From Laetiporus sulphureus 93-53 (Eukaryota > Basidiomycota > Agaricomycetes > Polyporales > Laetiporaceae): 64,000 nt of DNA. The position numbers were made by a program, and so were the translations under genes. Shown piece by piece: positions 1 through 11,191 of this stretch. The stretch covers positions 266,440 to 330,439 of the forward strand of contig NW_024468527.1 in assembly GCF_001632365.1 (NCBI RefSeq), read 5' to 3'. Within the stretch, counting starts at the first letter, position 1. Each line of letters opens with the position of its first letter. The notes beneath the pieces are model-generated. The model did not search any database, was not told where the DNA came from, and worked only from the letters and a program-made list of their open reading frames with translations.

Positions 1-90
1 TCATACCGATGTCGCCCTTTGCACTGGTTGGTCTACAGGTGCCATCATGAATGATTCCACATATGAGAGTGAAAGATGTCAAGACGGTGT

Positions 91-256
91 CCTGTCTTCG
101 AAGGCATCCATAAGATAGCGATGCCGGCACTGTGTGAATGGTCCCCGCTTATACATCATTATCAAGATGGTCACCTGCCTTCGAAGACATCCATAAAATA
201 GTGATGCCAGTGTTGTGCGAATGCTACCCGCTTGTACACCATATGAACACTGCGGG
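91..256. repeat. two-copy tandem repeat, 83-bp period
   Basis: Two diverged copies of an 83-bp unit lie head to tail, starting at 91 and 174. Each opens with CCTGYCTTCGAAG and contains GCATCCATAA/ACATCCATAA and GATGCC. Related shorter fragments of the type GTGCGAA..CTACC.GCTTG recur up to about 570. No coding function is evident. Confidence 0.6.
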
Positions 257-963
257 ATTGCACACGAATTGCTCATGTATGAAGCCATACGGATGTCACC
301 GACATCGCCATTTGCACGTTAGCCTATGGGTACCATCGTGAATGATTCTGCCTATGAGAGAGTGAAAGATACCATCATTCCGCTTAATCCTCAAAGACTC
401 ACGACTCACGATAAGGACTCCAGCACTGTGCGAACACTACCGGCTTGCACATGAATAAAGGGCATATCATCTGCCTATGGGCACTAATGTGAACAATTCA
501 GCACTGTGTATGAGGGAATGAAATGGCGCCGTACCTCTGGTAATGGTGCGAATGCTACCGGCTTGAACGCAAATTGTTCATGATTCATACTGAACAGGGG
601 TCATACCCACATGGCCATCTGCACATGTTAGCCTACGTCAAACACCGTTGGCCCATCCTGCACAAAAAGGCAGCCAACTGCCATGAGTCATCACTGGGCG
701 AGGTGAGGCCAGGTCCGTTGGGCATATTGGACCATCGATTAGCACGACGGCGTAGCAATGTGCTCAGGTGGGCTCTACGTAGTATCATGCTGCCTGCAGC
801 GATGCGCTGGCGATGTGTGGACTCTGGTCAAAGTAATCACATGTGCACGTCTAGGTGACTTACACCATCTCAGTGATTAGTCAGAACTCCTGTATGTGTG
901 CGCACGTAAAAATAATAAAATACATAGCGATTCCGGGACTCTGTGTTGCACTGCACACTGCGA

Positions 964-1129
964 GCTTGCACGCGAACCATTCACGAGCAGTGCTGCATAC
1001 TGCAGCTTGTATGCGAACCATTCACGAGAAGTGCTGCACAATGTGTGCTTGCACGGAACCATTCACGAAAAGTGCTATACAGTGTGGGCTTGCACGCAAT
1101 GATTCACAAGAAGCACTGCACACTGCAGA
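964..1129. repeat. four-copy minisatellite, 41-42 bp unit
   Basis: Four imperfect units start at 964, 1005, 1047 and 1088. Each begins GCTTGCACG or a close variant and contains a near-copy of ACCATTCACGA followed by AGTGCTG. The array is open in more than one frame, but those reading frames are a by-product of the repeat. It shares the ATTCACGA word with sequence before it, so the array probably grew out of a longer degenerate repeat family. Confidence 0.7.
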
Positions 1130-2476
1130 CGCTGCAGGCCACCGGGGTTCTGGACAATTCACGAATGTCCATGTACCATACCCGATCATCACATGGGTGC
1201 CTAAGGATCTGGCATCATCCAGCGGATCCAGCGGATGGTTCCCCATAGGTCTGACCTTCATGCGGCACACGTCTGCCCTGAAGTGATCACTCCACCAGTT
1301 CATCATTATCTCGTGATGACCTCCTTGGCTCCTACCGTCTCTCTCGTATATGGTAGGGCCAGTACCGGCAGCACCCGCTATGATGAGCACATCATGCGCA
1401 GCACATTTGTGGTCTATCGAATTATGTGACCAGCGAACATATTACGTACACATAGAGTGAAGCGCTATGTAGGTTGGTAGTTGAGGTTAAAGTACGAGGA
1501 CACAAAATGTATTCACAGTGATGGACAGGGTAATGTCGTTGCATAGTAAGAAAATGTAACAGGATGACGTGCACAATGCTATAGATGTCAAATGAGGTAC
1601 GCGACATTGGGCACTTGGACGAGCATGAATTGCAGCGTGACAATGTCGGATGTCTTCAGAAATTCGTGACGATATTTCCGCAGTGAAGTCTGTGGGAATT
1701 ACAGTCACACGCGTGCATCGAACATGTCATCGAACAACTCGTCAGCAACAGTGGTGAAAGTGAACAGGTCTGTGATTGGTGAATAACAACAGTGGACGAA
1801 TGGGGATCATACCTTTTAATGATGCACATAGCATATGAGCCATGGCCTTACGGTCGATCGTTTGCAGTAGATCGATTGTCAGTTCAAACCAATCTGGTCG
1901 GGATGGTGGAGGAGTGTAGAAAATGATACCAATGACAACAATTTTGAGAGGGGAACTGAGGCAGAGTGTTCGACTCCAGATGGTGGCTTTTGGAAGACGT
2001 GTCCATGTTGCATGAGTGGGAATGGTGCTAGCACTGTAACAGAACGTCTCGGGATCGGAATAGGTGCACAGTGCCTTAAGCGTACTTTGGAGAGCGAGCG
2101 TGGTAGTGATTCAGCATTTAATTGAAAATGTGTTGTACTCACCTCCTGATCTGTTGGTCTGCAGAATACAGAGACAAAATAAAGCCACTGGACATACCCA
2201 GAATTCTCGTTTCTTATATTCTTGATAGGAACCGGTATCTTTTATGTTCGCTGCATATCTTTTCTTCTCTTCACCTCCCGCATCAGTCTTAGCACCTTCT
2301 CTTCCTCATGGTCACAAGCATGCGGAGACCCTTGAACTTCGATATGTTTGCAAACACGAGCAACGGCGTCACAAGAGACAGGTGTGAAGTCAGATGCAAC
2401 GGACTGAAAATTCTGCTGCTTACATTTAAGGCAGGAATGAATCAAGACTGTTTGGCACTGAACTGCACGCAAAGCG
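1130..2476. other. gene-free stretch
   Basis: Only short unrelated open frames are seen and no protein family is recognised. There is no clear splice pattern, terminal repeat or RNA gene. Confidence 0.5.
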
Positions 2477-2485
2477 AAGCAGAAA

Positions 2486-3335
2486 CCAGGCTCCTCCACA
2501 GCCTTTCTTCGGAAGTTAAGAGGGGCCTTCATACTAAGGGTAGGATTTTGTGCCACATCTGCTGCCACACCTCAGCCACATTTTCATACTCCGAATCAAT
2601 TCAAACTCCACAATCTTAATCACCCCCATACGACGGCTGCAAGAAAACATCTGTAAACAGCGGAGCCCGGGAGTGAGTTTCCCCAATCAGGCAGTCCCAT
2701 TTATTATTATATAAGCGCCCTGTCTCGTATTTTCTTTGAATATGTTATGCTGTGGTGATGCTCATGGCCCCACCATCTTATTATTGCATGTGTTTCACCA
2801 AAATCATACATCTGTATCTGTACTCCATCTTCTGGGAACAGCAATGCTATCCAGATGTCAGTAACTTGCCTGAAGCTGTTAGAGCCATGGTAATGACATC
2901 CTTCTTGCCCTTCAGTAATTTTCATGCTACTTGTGCTTATCAGAGGCATGGATTGTCACTGAGCTTGGTGAAGATCTTCTTCCTGATCTCTTCTAGGGGC
3001 AGCAGTGCAGCATATTGTGGAGATATAGTGATCATAGAATCAGAATAAGGCACTTCAGCACCTGAATGAAACATATTTGCCACATTAACCCTAATCTAAT
3101 TCTACAATTTCCGGCAAGCACCACTACTATATAGAGGAATATGATGCGATCACTCTGTTATTTACAGATGTTTTCTTGCAGCCGTCGTAGGGCGTTGGGG
3201 GCAATTAAGATTGTGGAGTTTCAAAACTGTGTGATCGCATCATGATCGAACACATGGTAGTGATCAAAACGTGGCACAAAATTCCACCCTTAGTATGAAG
3301 GCCTTAATGCCTGAAGAAAGGCTGTGGAGGAGCCT
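2486..3335. mobile_element. non-autonomous element with ~175-bp inverted terminal repeats (Mutator-like?)
   Basis: The two ends are inverted copies of each other. The left arm (about 2488-2660) starts AGGCTCCTCCACAGCC and holds TTCATACTAAGGGT, TGTGGCACA-like and CAGATGTTTTCTTGCAG-like blocks in reverse order to the right arm (about 3160-3335). The right arm ends GGCTGTGGAGGAGCCT. The flanks carry a 9-bp near-identical word, AAGCAGAAA at 2477-2485 and AAGCAGGAA at 3336-3344, which fits a target-site duplication. Long inverted arms with 9-bp duplications are typical of Mutator-like elements, so that is the inferred class. The central part (2670-3150) has no recognisable transposase. A related copy of the end sequence lies at 14321-14480. 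Confidence 0.6.
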
Positions 3336-3344
3336 AAGCAGGAA

Positions 3345-3707
3345 TGCGCAGCGGAATAGAACATTCATATCATCTCAGCCACAGTGGAGCGGTCCCGTGG
3401 AATGACATCATTTTTCACGTGCTGTTAAATTTTGGCAGAGAACCTGTTGAGCATGTCGACGCTAAGATCCACTACTGTCATAGCAGGAATTTTTTGTGTG
3501 CTCATCTCCACTCATGTCACGAATCGCTGTGCACGGATCCTATGCTGGGATTCCAGTATCTATCCATGTTGATGCTTCTTGGGAATGCTCGTGCATCTCA
3601 TCTGACTTCGCCAATGTGCACAATATATGACCCCAATTGTCTTCTGGACCATCGTGGACCAGTTTTCACCCATGTCCAGGCAAAGGCGAAACAATACAAT
3701 TACAAAG
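3345..3707. other. gene-free flank of the chromovirus
   Basis: There is no recognisable gene. A plus-strand open frame runs through this stretch into the LTR but resembles no known family. The last five bases (3708-3712, ACACC) are the left copy of the chromovirus target duplication. Confidence 0.4.
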
Positions 3708-3712
3708 ACACC

Positions 3713-4430
3713 TGTCACAGCACTGCTGGACGAGAGAACAAAGAGACTAAAAAGGAACGGTTACGTGAAACGTGCCACCCTAATCCCCCTGATCTCAATA
3801 ATCTCCCTGAACCCTTATACGACTTGAGAGCCTAAGACTTACTTGGTGAAGCAAGTGGTTGGATGGGTGAGAGAGATATATGAAGGAGCTTGGAAAGCTC
3901 AGTGGGTGCTACTGTGGTAGACGAGGAGAAACAATCTGAAGTTTCGTCCTCTACAGGCTGGTCTTATATACATGTACAGCGGGCTATCTTACCTAAGCTA
4001 CCTATCTACGGGTATAAGCAAATGGCTGTACATGAAACAATGGAATGTCCAGAAGTAGAACAATAAGTGAGAAGATCGATGGTTGCCGCAGCAATGTGTG
4101 TGAACATCGTGCCTATCTTGGTTTCTCTTTTGTTCTCCGGTGTGAACATCGTGCCTATCTAGGCTTCTGGCTAAACTAATAGGAAGCGGGAGGCTGATGC
4201 ATAACAATAGTCCTTGTTCCCTTTGTTCCCAAATGGGTGCCTCTATTGTATCCTGGAATAGACAGGTCTGGCCATATCATCCGTGGGCCTGAACCATAAC
4301 ATGTGATGTGGACTATCACCTGATCTCTACGTGTCGTGTCTGTGGCTGAGTGGTGTGAGATATTGGTGAAGCACGTGATCTGTGGCATGAGAAAAGTCAC
4401 GTGCGGACTTTGTGGTGAAAATCTGTGACA
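3713..4430 (-). repeat. 3' LTR of chromovirus
   Basis: The 718-bp LTR is bounded by the 8-bp inverted ends TGTCACAG and CTGTGACA. It aligns over its full length, without gaps that I noticed, to 11192-11909. It contains two direct copies of GTGAACATCGTGCCTATCT about 41 bp apart, around 4100 and 4141, which may be promoter elements. Confidence 0.95.
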
Positions 4431-4445
4431 CTACCCCCCTCTCAA
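4431..4445 (-). other. polypurine tract
   Basis: Immediately before the 3' LTR the element strand reads TTGAGAGGGGGGTAG, a purine-rich run. It is the expected plus-strand primer for an LTR retroelement, and its position against the LTR edge supports the boundary. Confidence 0.8.
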
Positions 4446-4448
4446 GGC

Positions 4449-4889
4449 TCATTGTCCCGAGGAGCCAAAACCTTTATTTCCCCTTCTAGTTGCTCGCAAC
4501 GGTTGGTAACTTCAGGAGGGAAGCCCTTCGGCATAATACTCGAAGATTATCTGGGCTATCCTGTCTCCCGGCTTGACCGAAAATACGAAATCCATTGTGT
4601 TAATCAGTACGACCTTGAGTTCTCCAGTGTAATCAGGGTCAACGACTCCTGCCCCCACATCAATTCCTCATGTGGCCAGTCCGCTGCATGGAGCTATTCG
4701 TGTATAGGTGTGTTTGGGAGGGTGAATTGCGACTTCTGTTTCTACCACAGCTCGTGAATGCGGAGGGATTTCGTGCATTTCTGCTGCATAAATATCCCAT
4801 CCTGCTGCTTCATTTGAGGATTTTTTCGGTGATTTGGTGAGGTCTGTCATTTTATGATATAGAAAGAACTCATCTGGGTGGTCGGACAT
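4449..4889 (-). pseudogene. trimeric dUTPase domain at the C terminus of Pol
   Basis: dUTPase hydrolyses dUTP to dUMP and pyrophosphate and keeps uracil out of DNA. All five motifs of the trimeric family are readable in one frame: AAGWDIYAAE (motif 1), RIAPCSGLA (motif 2, where the family has APRSGLA), [16 protein letters not shown] (motif 3), PGDRIAQII (motif 4) and RRGNKGFGSSG (motif 5, glycine-rich tail). In-frame TGA codons stand at 4670-4668 and 4514-4512. The arginine-to-cysteine change in motif 2 and the first TGA can each come from one C-to-T change at CpG. The domain stops about 20 bp before the 3' LTR and so closes the polyprotein. This is a retroelement version, not a host gene. 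Confidence 0.85.
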
Positions 4890-7800
4890 GTTGATTCTGT
4901 GTGTGGATATCGGTGCAACTTCGTATGAGGATAGTTCGAAGCGTTTTCCATCAAATGTAACAACCCTGATTGGTGCTTTGGCTGCATCTGGATGTTGTTG
5001 ATGGAATTCTTGAAGAAGCTCGTCAGCGTTGGTGAGGTTTGTTCAGGGTTCCCATGTATTGTCGGAATGGTCATAGCCTTTCCATTTGATGAGGTATTGG
5101 ACCCTTCCCCTCATGACCTTTGAGTCTAATATTTCTTCAACTTCGAATTCTGGTTCTCCTTCGATTTCTATGGCTGGGGGCTTTGAGGGTTCATGGTTTG
5201 CGACCGTGTCTTGATGATACATGATCAACTTGCTAGCATGGAAGACCGGGTGGACCTTCATTTGCTTGGGCAATTCCAGTTTGAATGTGACTGGGCCTAG
5301 CTTCTGAAGTACTTTGTAAGGTCCGAAGTTTTGTGTGCCTAGCTTCGCGGATTTGACTTTTACCCATAGGTCTTTTCCTTTGAGTAGTACTAGGTCTCCG
5401 ACTTTGAATGGGACTTCTCCCTTTTTCTCGTCGAAGTACCATTTTATCCGTGAAGCCAAAACTTCCAATGCTGCCTTTGCCTGTTCTTGTGCCTCAGATC
5501 GGTGGGCGAATAAATGTTCCAATGAGGGATGACATATTGTTTCCTGTACGTCTGGTGCCATTTTTGGATGTCGGCCATATTCGACAAAGAATGGGGAAAG
5601 TGCAGTGGACTCATGGGTCTGGTTGTTGTATGAGAATTCTGCCGTTGGCAGGTAATAGACCCAATCATTCTGTCTGTGGTTGCAGTACATGCGAAGGTAC
5701 TGTTCCAACACCTGGTTAATCCTTTCTGTCTGGCCATTTGTTTGGGGGTGATATGCTGTTGACATTGTTGACTTTATACCGAGCTTCTGGCAGAACTCCT
5801 GGAATAACTTGCTCACAAATTGAGTACCTCTGTCTGAGATAATCTGACGCGGCAGTCCATGGAGTTTGAAGACTTCATTATAGAATACATTAGCGACTTG
5901 TGATGAGGTGACTGTGTCATCCATTGCATAGAAGTGCGCTCGTTTCGTGAGTCTATCAATGACGACAAGTATTGCCATCTTCTTTTCTTCCCTAAAGTCC
6001 ATGGCTGGGGGAAGTTGAGTGATGAGATTGACTGTGACGATCTCCCATGGTCCTCCTGGTACTCGTTGGGTTGTAGTAGTCTGTATGGTTTTTTCCTTGA
6101 GTACTTGTTGCGTTGACAACTGTCGCAACCTTGTATGTATTGTTTAACCATTATGGACATTTCTGGCCACCAATAATTCCGAGTAATGAGCTCCAACATT
6201 TTGGACCTGCCTGGGTGTCCAGCTGGTAAAGTGTCATGATGGAGCTTTATTAGGTCGAGGCGTAGCTGTTGATCTTTGGAGACATAAACCTTTCCGCGAT
6301 GGAGCAGCAGTCCATGCTCAAAGTTCCATTCTGCGAGGTTTTTCCCAAATTTGTGCTGTCCTGTAGTCAAAAGCGCACAATAATCTTTGATCATCATGTC
6401 ATCTGTGAGTGCCTTCTTGATCCTTTCCAGTAGTTGAGCATCATCAACTTCAGATGCGTGAGTGGGTCGAATCGCATTGATAGCGAAAAATTCAGCTTTT
6501 AACAGCATTTGATTTGAACTGTCACTGTCTACCCCCCTCTCATGATCTGGCCTCCTGGACAGAGGATCGGCATGTAGCATTGTCTTTCCAGGTCGGTGAC
6601 TGAGTACAAAATTGAATCGTGTGAGGAATAATGCCCAACGCACTTGACGCCGGGATAACTTCTGTGCCTGGAGGAAGTATGTAAGGTTGAGATGGTCTGA
6701 CCAAATCTCAATGGGTTCTGGGTGTCCTTCTAAGTAGTGCCGATATTCTTCTAGTGCCTGAATAATTGCAAGCATTTCCTTGTCGTAAATCTCATAGTTT
6801 CTCTCATGTTCGTTGAGTGACTTTGAGTAGTATGCAACTGGATGCCATAGCTTGTCTTCTCCCAGTTGTTCGAGTACTGCACCAGTTGCATAGTCTGAAG
6901 AATCGGTCTCCAGACGATATGGTGCAGTGTCATTGGGAAGCTGTAAGATCGGGGCTGAAGTGAACGCCATTTTGAGTGCACTGAAGGCCTGGTCTTGCTC
7001 TTTCTTCCATTGCCAGGGCACGTCCTTACAGGTGAGAAGCGTTAAAGGTCGTGCGAGTTTCACAAAGTCCTTTATAAATCACCTGTAGAAATTCACGAAT
7101 CCTAAAAAGGCCTGTACTTGTTTGATCTTAGTAGGTGCGGGCCAGCCAAGTACACCTTCGACTTTAGCAGGGTCCATCTGTACTGAGTTCTTGCTGATGA
7201 TCATGCCAAGATATTCGATTGAGGACTGTTCAAAAAAGCATTTTTCCGGTTTGGCATATAAGTCATTATCCTGGAGGCGCTGTAGAACTGCTTTTACTAG
7301 TCGTCGGTGTTCTTTGAGATCATCCGTAAAAATGAGGATGTCATCTAAGTAGACTACTACCTTTCCAGTATGAATTAAGTCTTCCAGAACCATATTCATC
7401 ATTGTCTGGAAAGTGCTGGGAGCATTACAGAAACCGAAGTACATTACTGTGGGTTCGAAGAGGCCGCGATGCATGATGAAGGTGGCTTTTTCTTCGTCTC
7501 CTTCCCTAATCCTTATGTTATTGAACCCCCATCTCAGGTCGAGCTTAGTAAATATACTAGCATGTGAGAGTCTGTCGATGAGGTCCGAAATGTGGGGGAT
7601 TGGGAACTTGTTCTTCTTTGTTACTGCATTGAGGTTCCTGTAGTCTTGAACTAGTTTCAGTGATCCGTCTTTCTTTTTGACGAAGAAGATGGGTGCTGCT
7701 GTTGGACTCCTTGATCTCTTAATGTACTCTTTGGCCAACTCTTGGTCTATCCACGTGTCGAGCAAATTTCTTTCCTGTAGGTTCATAGGATATAACTTTA

Positions 7801-8673
7801 CCGGGCATGGTAATGATGCCTCTGGAACAAGTTCGATTGGATGATCATAGGGCTTTCTTGTGGGCATTCGTTCTGACTGCTTCTTGGAGAACACATCACC
7901 ATACTCATGGAAGTGTTTGGGGACATAGGCTGACCAGTAGTCTTTGTCCTGTACTCCTTTTTGCAGCACTCTATCCTGATTCCTCTTGGTGTCAAGGCCC
8001 ATAATGAGTGATGCTACAGCTTGTGCATCAGGGTCTTCTGATAATGACACCCATCTAATGAAACTGTCCATGTCGTTCCAGTTGTCACCTAACTCCTGAG
8101 AACTGACAAACTCCATCAGGTCTTCGATGTGGGGGATGTTTGTGTCTTCCAGGTCCTCCTCCTGGACTGCTACCTGTGAGGGTGCACATCTGTGTGGGCA
8201 TTGGGTGAAATTGACTGTGAGTTTTCCCCAATCTACCTCTGGGTTATGCTTCTTGAGGAAACTCATGCTTAGTATAACGTCCTTGTGACCTATATCAGTA
8301 ACCAGAAGACTTTGTCTACTCGTGTGGTTTCTGATAGTTATACTGAGAAGAACCCTTTTCTTAATGGTTCCACCCTTGTTGTGAGATGTGTCTGTGTTAT
8401 AAACCCTGATCTCCTTCTCAAGTGAGATCGTAGCAAGGTTCAACTGATCAACCAGCCGTGAGTTGATATAACAAGAATATGCTCCTGAGTCGAGGAGTGC
8501 CTCAGTCTGGACTTCCCTTACTCCCTGTTTGAGGTGAACAGGTAGATCGATCGCATGTTTTGATGAACCAGTAGATGCAATATAAAGAAAACTTGATACT
8601 GGTACATGCGAGAGTGAGTAGGTACTATTACAGTGTCTATGGGAACTCTGGCCAGACCTCAGAGAACCTGCCA
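4449..8673 (-). pseudogene. chromovirus Pol: protease, RT, RNase H, integrase, chromodomain, dUTPase
   Basis: The domains appear in canonical order. The aspartic protease has LLDSGA near 8480. Reverse transcriptase carries the catalytic VYLDDILIF near 7340 and ends at NFYR followed by TGA at 7081-7079, where relatives have a second arginine. RNase H follows with LETDSSDYATGAV, and then the integrase zinc finger (HHDTLPAGH.. CDSCQRN). A one-base deletion near 6112 shifts the frame. The integrase core contains [18 protein letters not shown] and [13 protein letters not shown]. The chromodomain [17 protein letters not shown] is cut by a TGA at 5045-5043. The same frame goes on to the dUTPase at 4889-4449. 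Every lesion leaves the flanking domains readable, so the enzyme was functional before decay. Confidence 0.93.
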
Positions 8674-10280
8674 AAGAAAATCCTCATCATTCTCCACCTC
8701 TGTGACCCTAGCTGCTTCAACAGCTGGTTCCAGTTCTGCCTCCTTTTCTTTGTCCTTCGCATCGTAGCTGGCGATGAAAGCACAGACTGCTTCTTCTCTC
8801 GCCTTGCTGTCATTGGAGCTGTTTGATGATGCCATCATGGATATTGCCCTTGTTGCTTGCCCCCATTTTGGCATTTCGAATTTGCCTTTGTACTTAGGGT
8901 CTGGGCAGCGCTGTTTAAATACGAAGGGGTGTTTCTCACATTATATGCACAGCTTCCTTTCTAGCCATCCTTCCTGCTCCTTGGTGAGTGTGAATACTTA
9001 ATCCACAACCATTGCGTTGGGGTCTTTCGGGGCCCGTGGTGTCTGTGATGATGTTACCGTTCCACGCTGTCCTGCCTTGTCAGCTCTGAACTTGGACTCA
9101 AGTTGGAGACAGAGGTTGAGGTACTCCGGCCATGTGGTCGGATCTGCGATTCCTAGACTGTCCCATATCACCATTGCTTGGCGCATGTTCTTGTCACGAT
9201 GTTCAGCGATATAACCGATGAGTGCAGTGTGCCCCAAGTTGGTCTTGGTGGCCCATTGATGGAACTTTTCTGTGAAGGAGACCATAGTGGGGTAGGTCTT
9301 TGTGCAGATCTCCTTCAAGTGTTGCTGCGCATCCTTGTTCGGGTCGAGTGTCCTGTAGTTGACCTTGAGAACATCGATGAAGTCATTCATGTGCCGAGTG
9401 ATTGCCGTGCCACTGCCTTGGTTGCGTATTCGGACATGTAGGTGAACACGCCACCTTCCAAGTGCAGTAGGGCCATGGTAATTTTGTGCTCGTCATCATT
9501 TATCTCGTTCCACTGCATCCATATGCCGAGTTGTTGGAGCCAATCCTCCAGACTTCCTTTGCCTGAGTAGTGTGAAGGCTCAGCAATTTTGATGCAGGGT
9601 TTGTGTGATTGAGTCATACCGGATGTGTAACCTTGTGTCGCTGTGACGCCGCTTGCTTTGAGCGAAGCTAGCTCATGCCACAGCTTGGCGTTTGCTGCCT
9701 TAATCTCCATCATCTCCTTCCTCATGTCTAGCATGGCTCCTTGTGTCCCTGTGAGGTCATCGTTGAGAACTGTCATGTGCGCATCTTGCACGAGGATCCT
9801 GTCCTTGAGTTTTCTGATTTCTGTTTGGAGGACTACCTCCTTTAACCGGTGCTCGCTCTTGTTGGTCTGGATGACAGCATTGAACGCTCTCTTGTGCTCG
9901 TACAGTTTGTTGCTGAGCATGTTGTAGACCTTTGCGACCTCCATGTGGACAGTGAGTTTCATTGCGACTATGACCCATTCACGGATGTGGTCCGGGACTT
10001 CTCCAGGAGTGGACTGCCTGAGCACATCTTCTAGATGCTCGAATTGGTGCCCATCAAACTCTCAGGTGGGAGAGACATATGCGGGTAAAAGTGATGGTGT
10101 CAGGGATGTGGGTCCTCTGACTTGTGATGCAGAATTCTGGGGTCCTAGCCCAGGTTCAGGTGAGTTGCACTGCAAGGCGTGTGGGGTACTTCCATTGTGT
10201 GCCGTTTGAATGTTAGGGTGGAGTATGTCATCCATTCTTTGTCTGAATGTGGACGCGTATGCTCGATCTGTTCCTTCCAT
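8659..10280 (-). pseudogene. chromovirus Gag, broken
   Basis: Gag is the capsid/nucleocapsid protein that packages the element RNA. The frame starts at ATG 10280 (MEGTDRAYAS). It meets TGA at 10064-10062 within the same frame (..VSPT*EFDGHQF..), then continues through a coiled-coil-like stretch. A frameshift falls near 9390-9430, before the capsid core (FIDVLKVNYRTLDPNKDA, WPEYLNLCLQLESKFR). Two TAA codons follow, at 9000-8998 and within a short zinc-knuckle-like motif near 8940 (LCI*CEKHPF, then RCPDPKYKGKF). The segment ends with an acidic tail at 8659. Pol begins in the -1 frame over the last codons, which may be a programmed shift or just another lesion. Confidence 0.85.
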
Positions 10281-10299
10281 TGTGACGTATATATGTAGA

Positions 10300-11154
10300 C
10301 TAGTACAAAAAGTGCAAGTATCTCTTCTTTGAGATAAAGACCAGGGCTTTGGCGATTTCCTGCAGCCTCTCCTCTTTTTCTATCTGCTTGAAACTGATTC
10401 CACCTATCTCCAAACAGACCGTATTGATGACCTGCTTCTCGATGAACATGTAAGTGCATGTGCCTGTGTGAAGGTCAGCGCAGACTTTATTGAGTTCTGT
10501 GGTGAGGCTGTAAATGGGTCCTTGGTGCTCGTCCTTGAGACGATACGAGAATGCTCCTAGTATAGGTTGGAGCCTGAAGCGGGTAGCATCTACCTGCTTT
10601 GTAAGGATCTTGATGTGAATCATCAGCCTGACTCTAGATGGGAGTGGTCAGATGGAACGTGCGACAGTGTTGGTCTTTATAAAGTTCAGTAGTGGCCAAA
10701 CTGGGATGGGAGCAATGATGGGAGGAGGGACTGCATTGGATGTGATGAGCTCTGGAGGAGGTGCCAGCTTGTGACTACCAGTAGTGAGGTGTCCTGGTCT
10801 AGGCTTGTAGCGTTCGAGTGGTGGGGTGCAATCGTGGGGCTTGCGGATAATTCTGCGCTTTATAATGTGCGTAGTATCGATGACCCGGGCTGCTGCACGC
10901 TGTCTGTCTGTGGATGAGGCACCTAGTGATGCAAGGGTAAGGAGCCTTCTGTGCTCCTTGTTGGTGTCTTGATGCTTATAGTGGGCATTGAGGTCGATCC
11001 TGGGTATGGCCTTGCACTTCAAAGCTTTGGGCAGCTCAGAGTCTTGCTGAGGCTCACGCCGGGTAGAGATCAGGTTGGAGTGTGTGTCAAAAAAGCCGGG
11101 CACTACGGCTGAAACTGCTTGTGCTGAAAATATGCAGCTGCTTGTGTTAGACAC
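10300..11154 (-). pseudogene. extra 5' open frame of chromovirus, function unknown
   Basis: One frame stays open for about 285 codons between the primer site and Gag, interrupted once by TGA at 10650-10648. The first part is basic and proline-rich (RRIIRKPHD, APPPELITSNAVPPP); the second part looks like a small globular segment (GAFSYRLKDEHQG, CLEIGGISFKQIEKEE). There is no ATG before 10623, so either a non-ATG start, splicing from the LTR or loss of the start must be assumed. I recognise no family. It is followed after 19 bp, in another frame, by the Gag start at 10280. Its length and coding look exceed chance, but it may be untranslated leader sequence. Confidence 0.45.
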
Positions 11155-11176
11155 TAAGCAGGGGTGCAGAAAATTG

Positions 11177-11189
11177 TCAGATTGTTTCT
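11177..11189 (-). other. primer-binding site, self-priming type
   Basis: Two bases inside the 5' LTR, the element strand reads AGAAACAATCTGA. This is a perfect 13-nt complement of TCAGATTGTTTCT inside the same LTR (11418-11406). Tf1, sushi and related chromoviruses prime reverse transcription with the folded-back 5' end of their own RNA instead of a tRNA, and the arrangement here matches that mechanism. Confidence 0.65.
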
Positions 11190-11191
11190 AA

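Noticed and set aside
964..1129. CRISPR-like array
   Set aside because: The units are contiguous imperfect repeats with no unique spacers, and the host is a eukaryote.
855..1390. Open frames of 100-143 codons on both strands at about 1 kb
   Set aside because: They arise from the 41-42 bp repeat, which is open in several frames, and contain only repeat-encoded peptides.
8659..8674. Programmed -1 frameshift site between Gag and Pol
   Set aside because: The frames overlap in the -1 register, but no canonical slippery heptamer was found and this copy has many other frame lesions.
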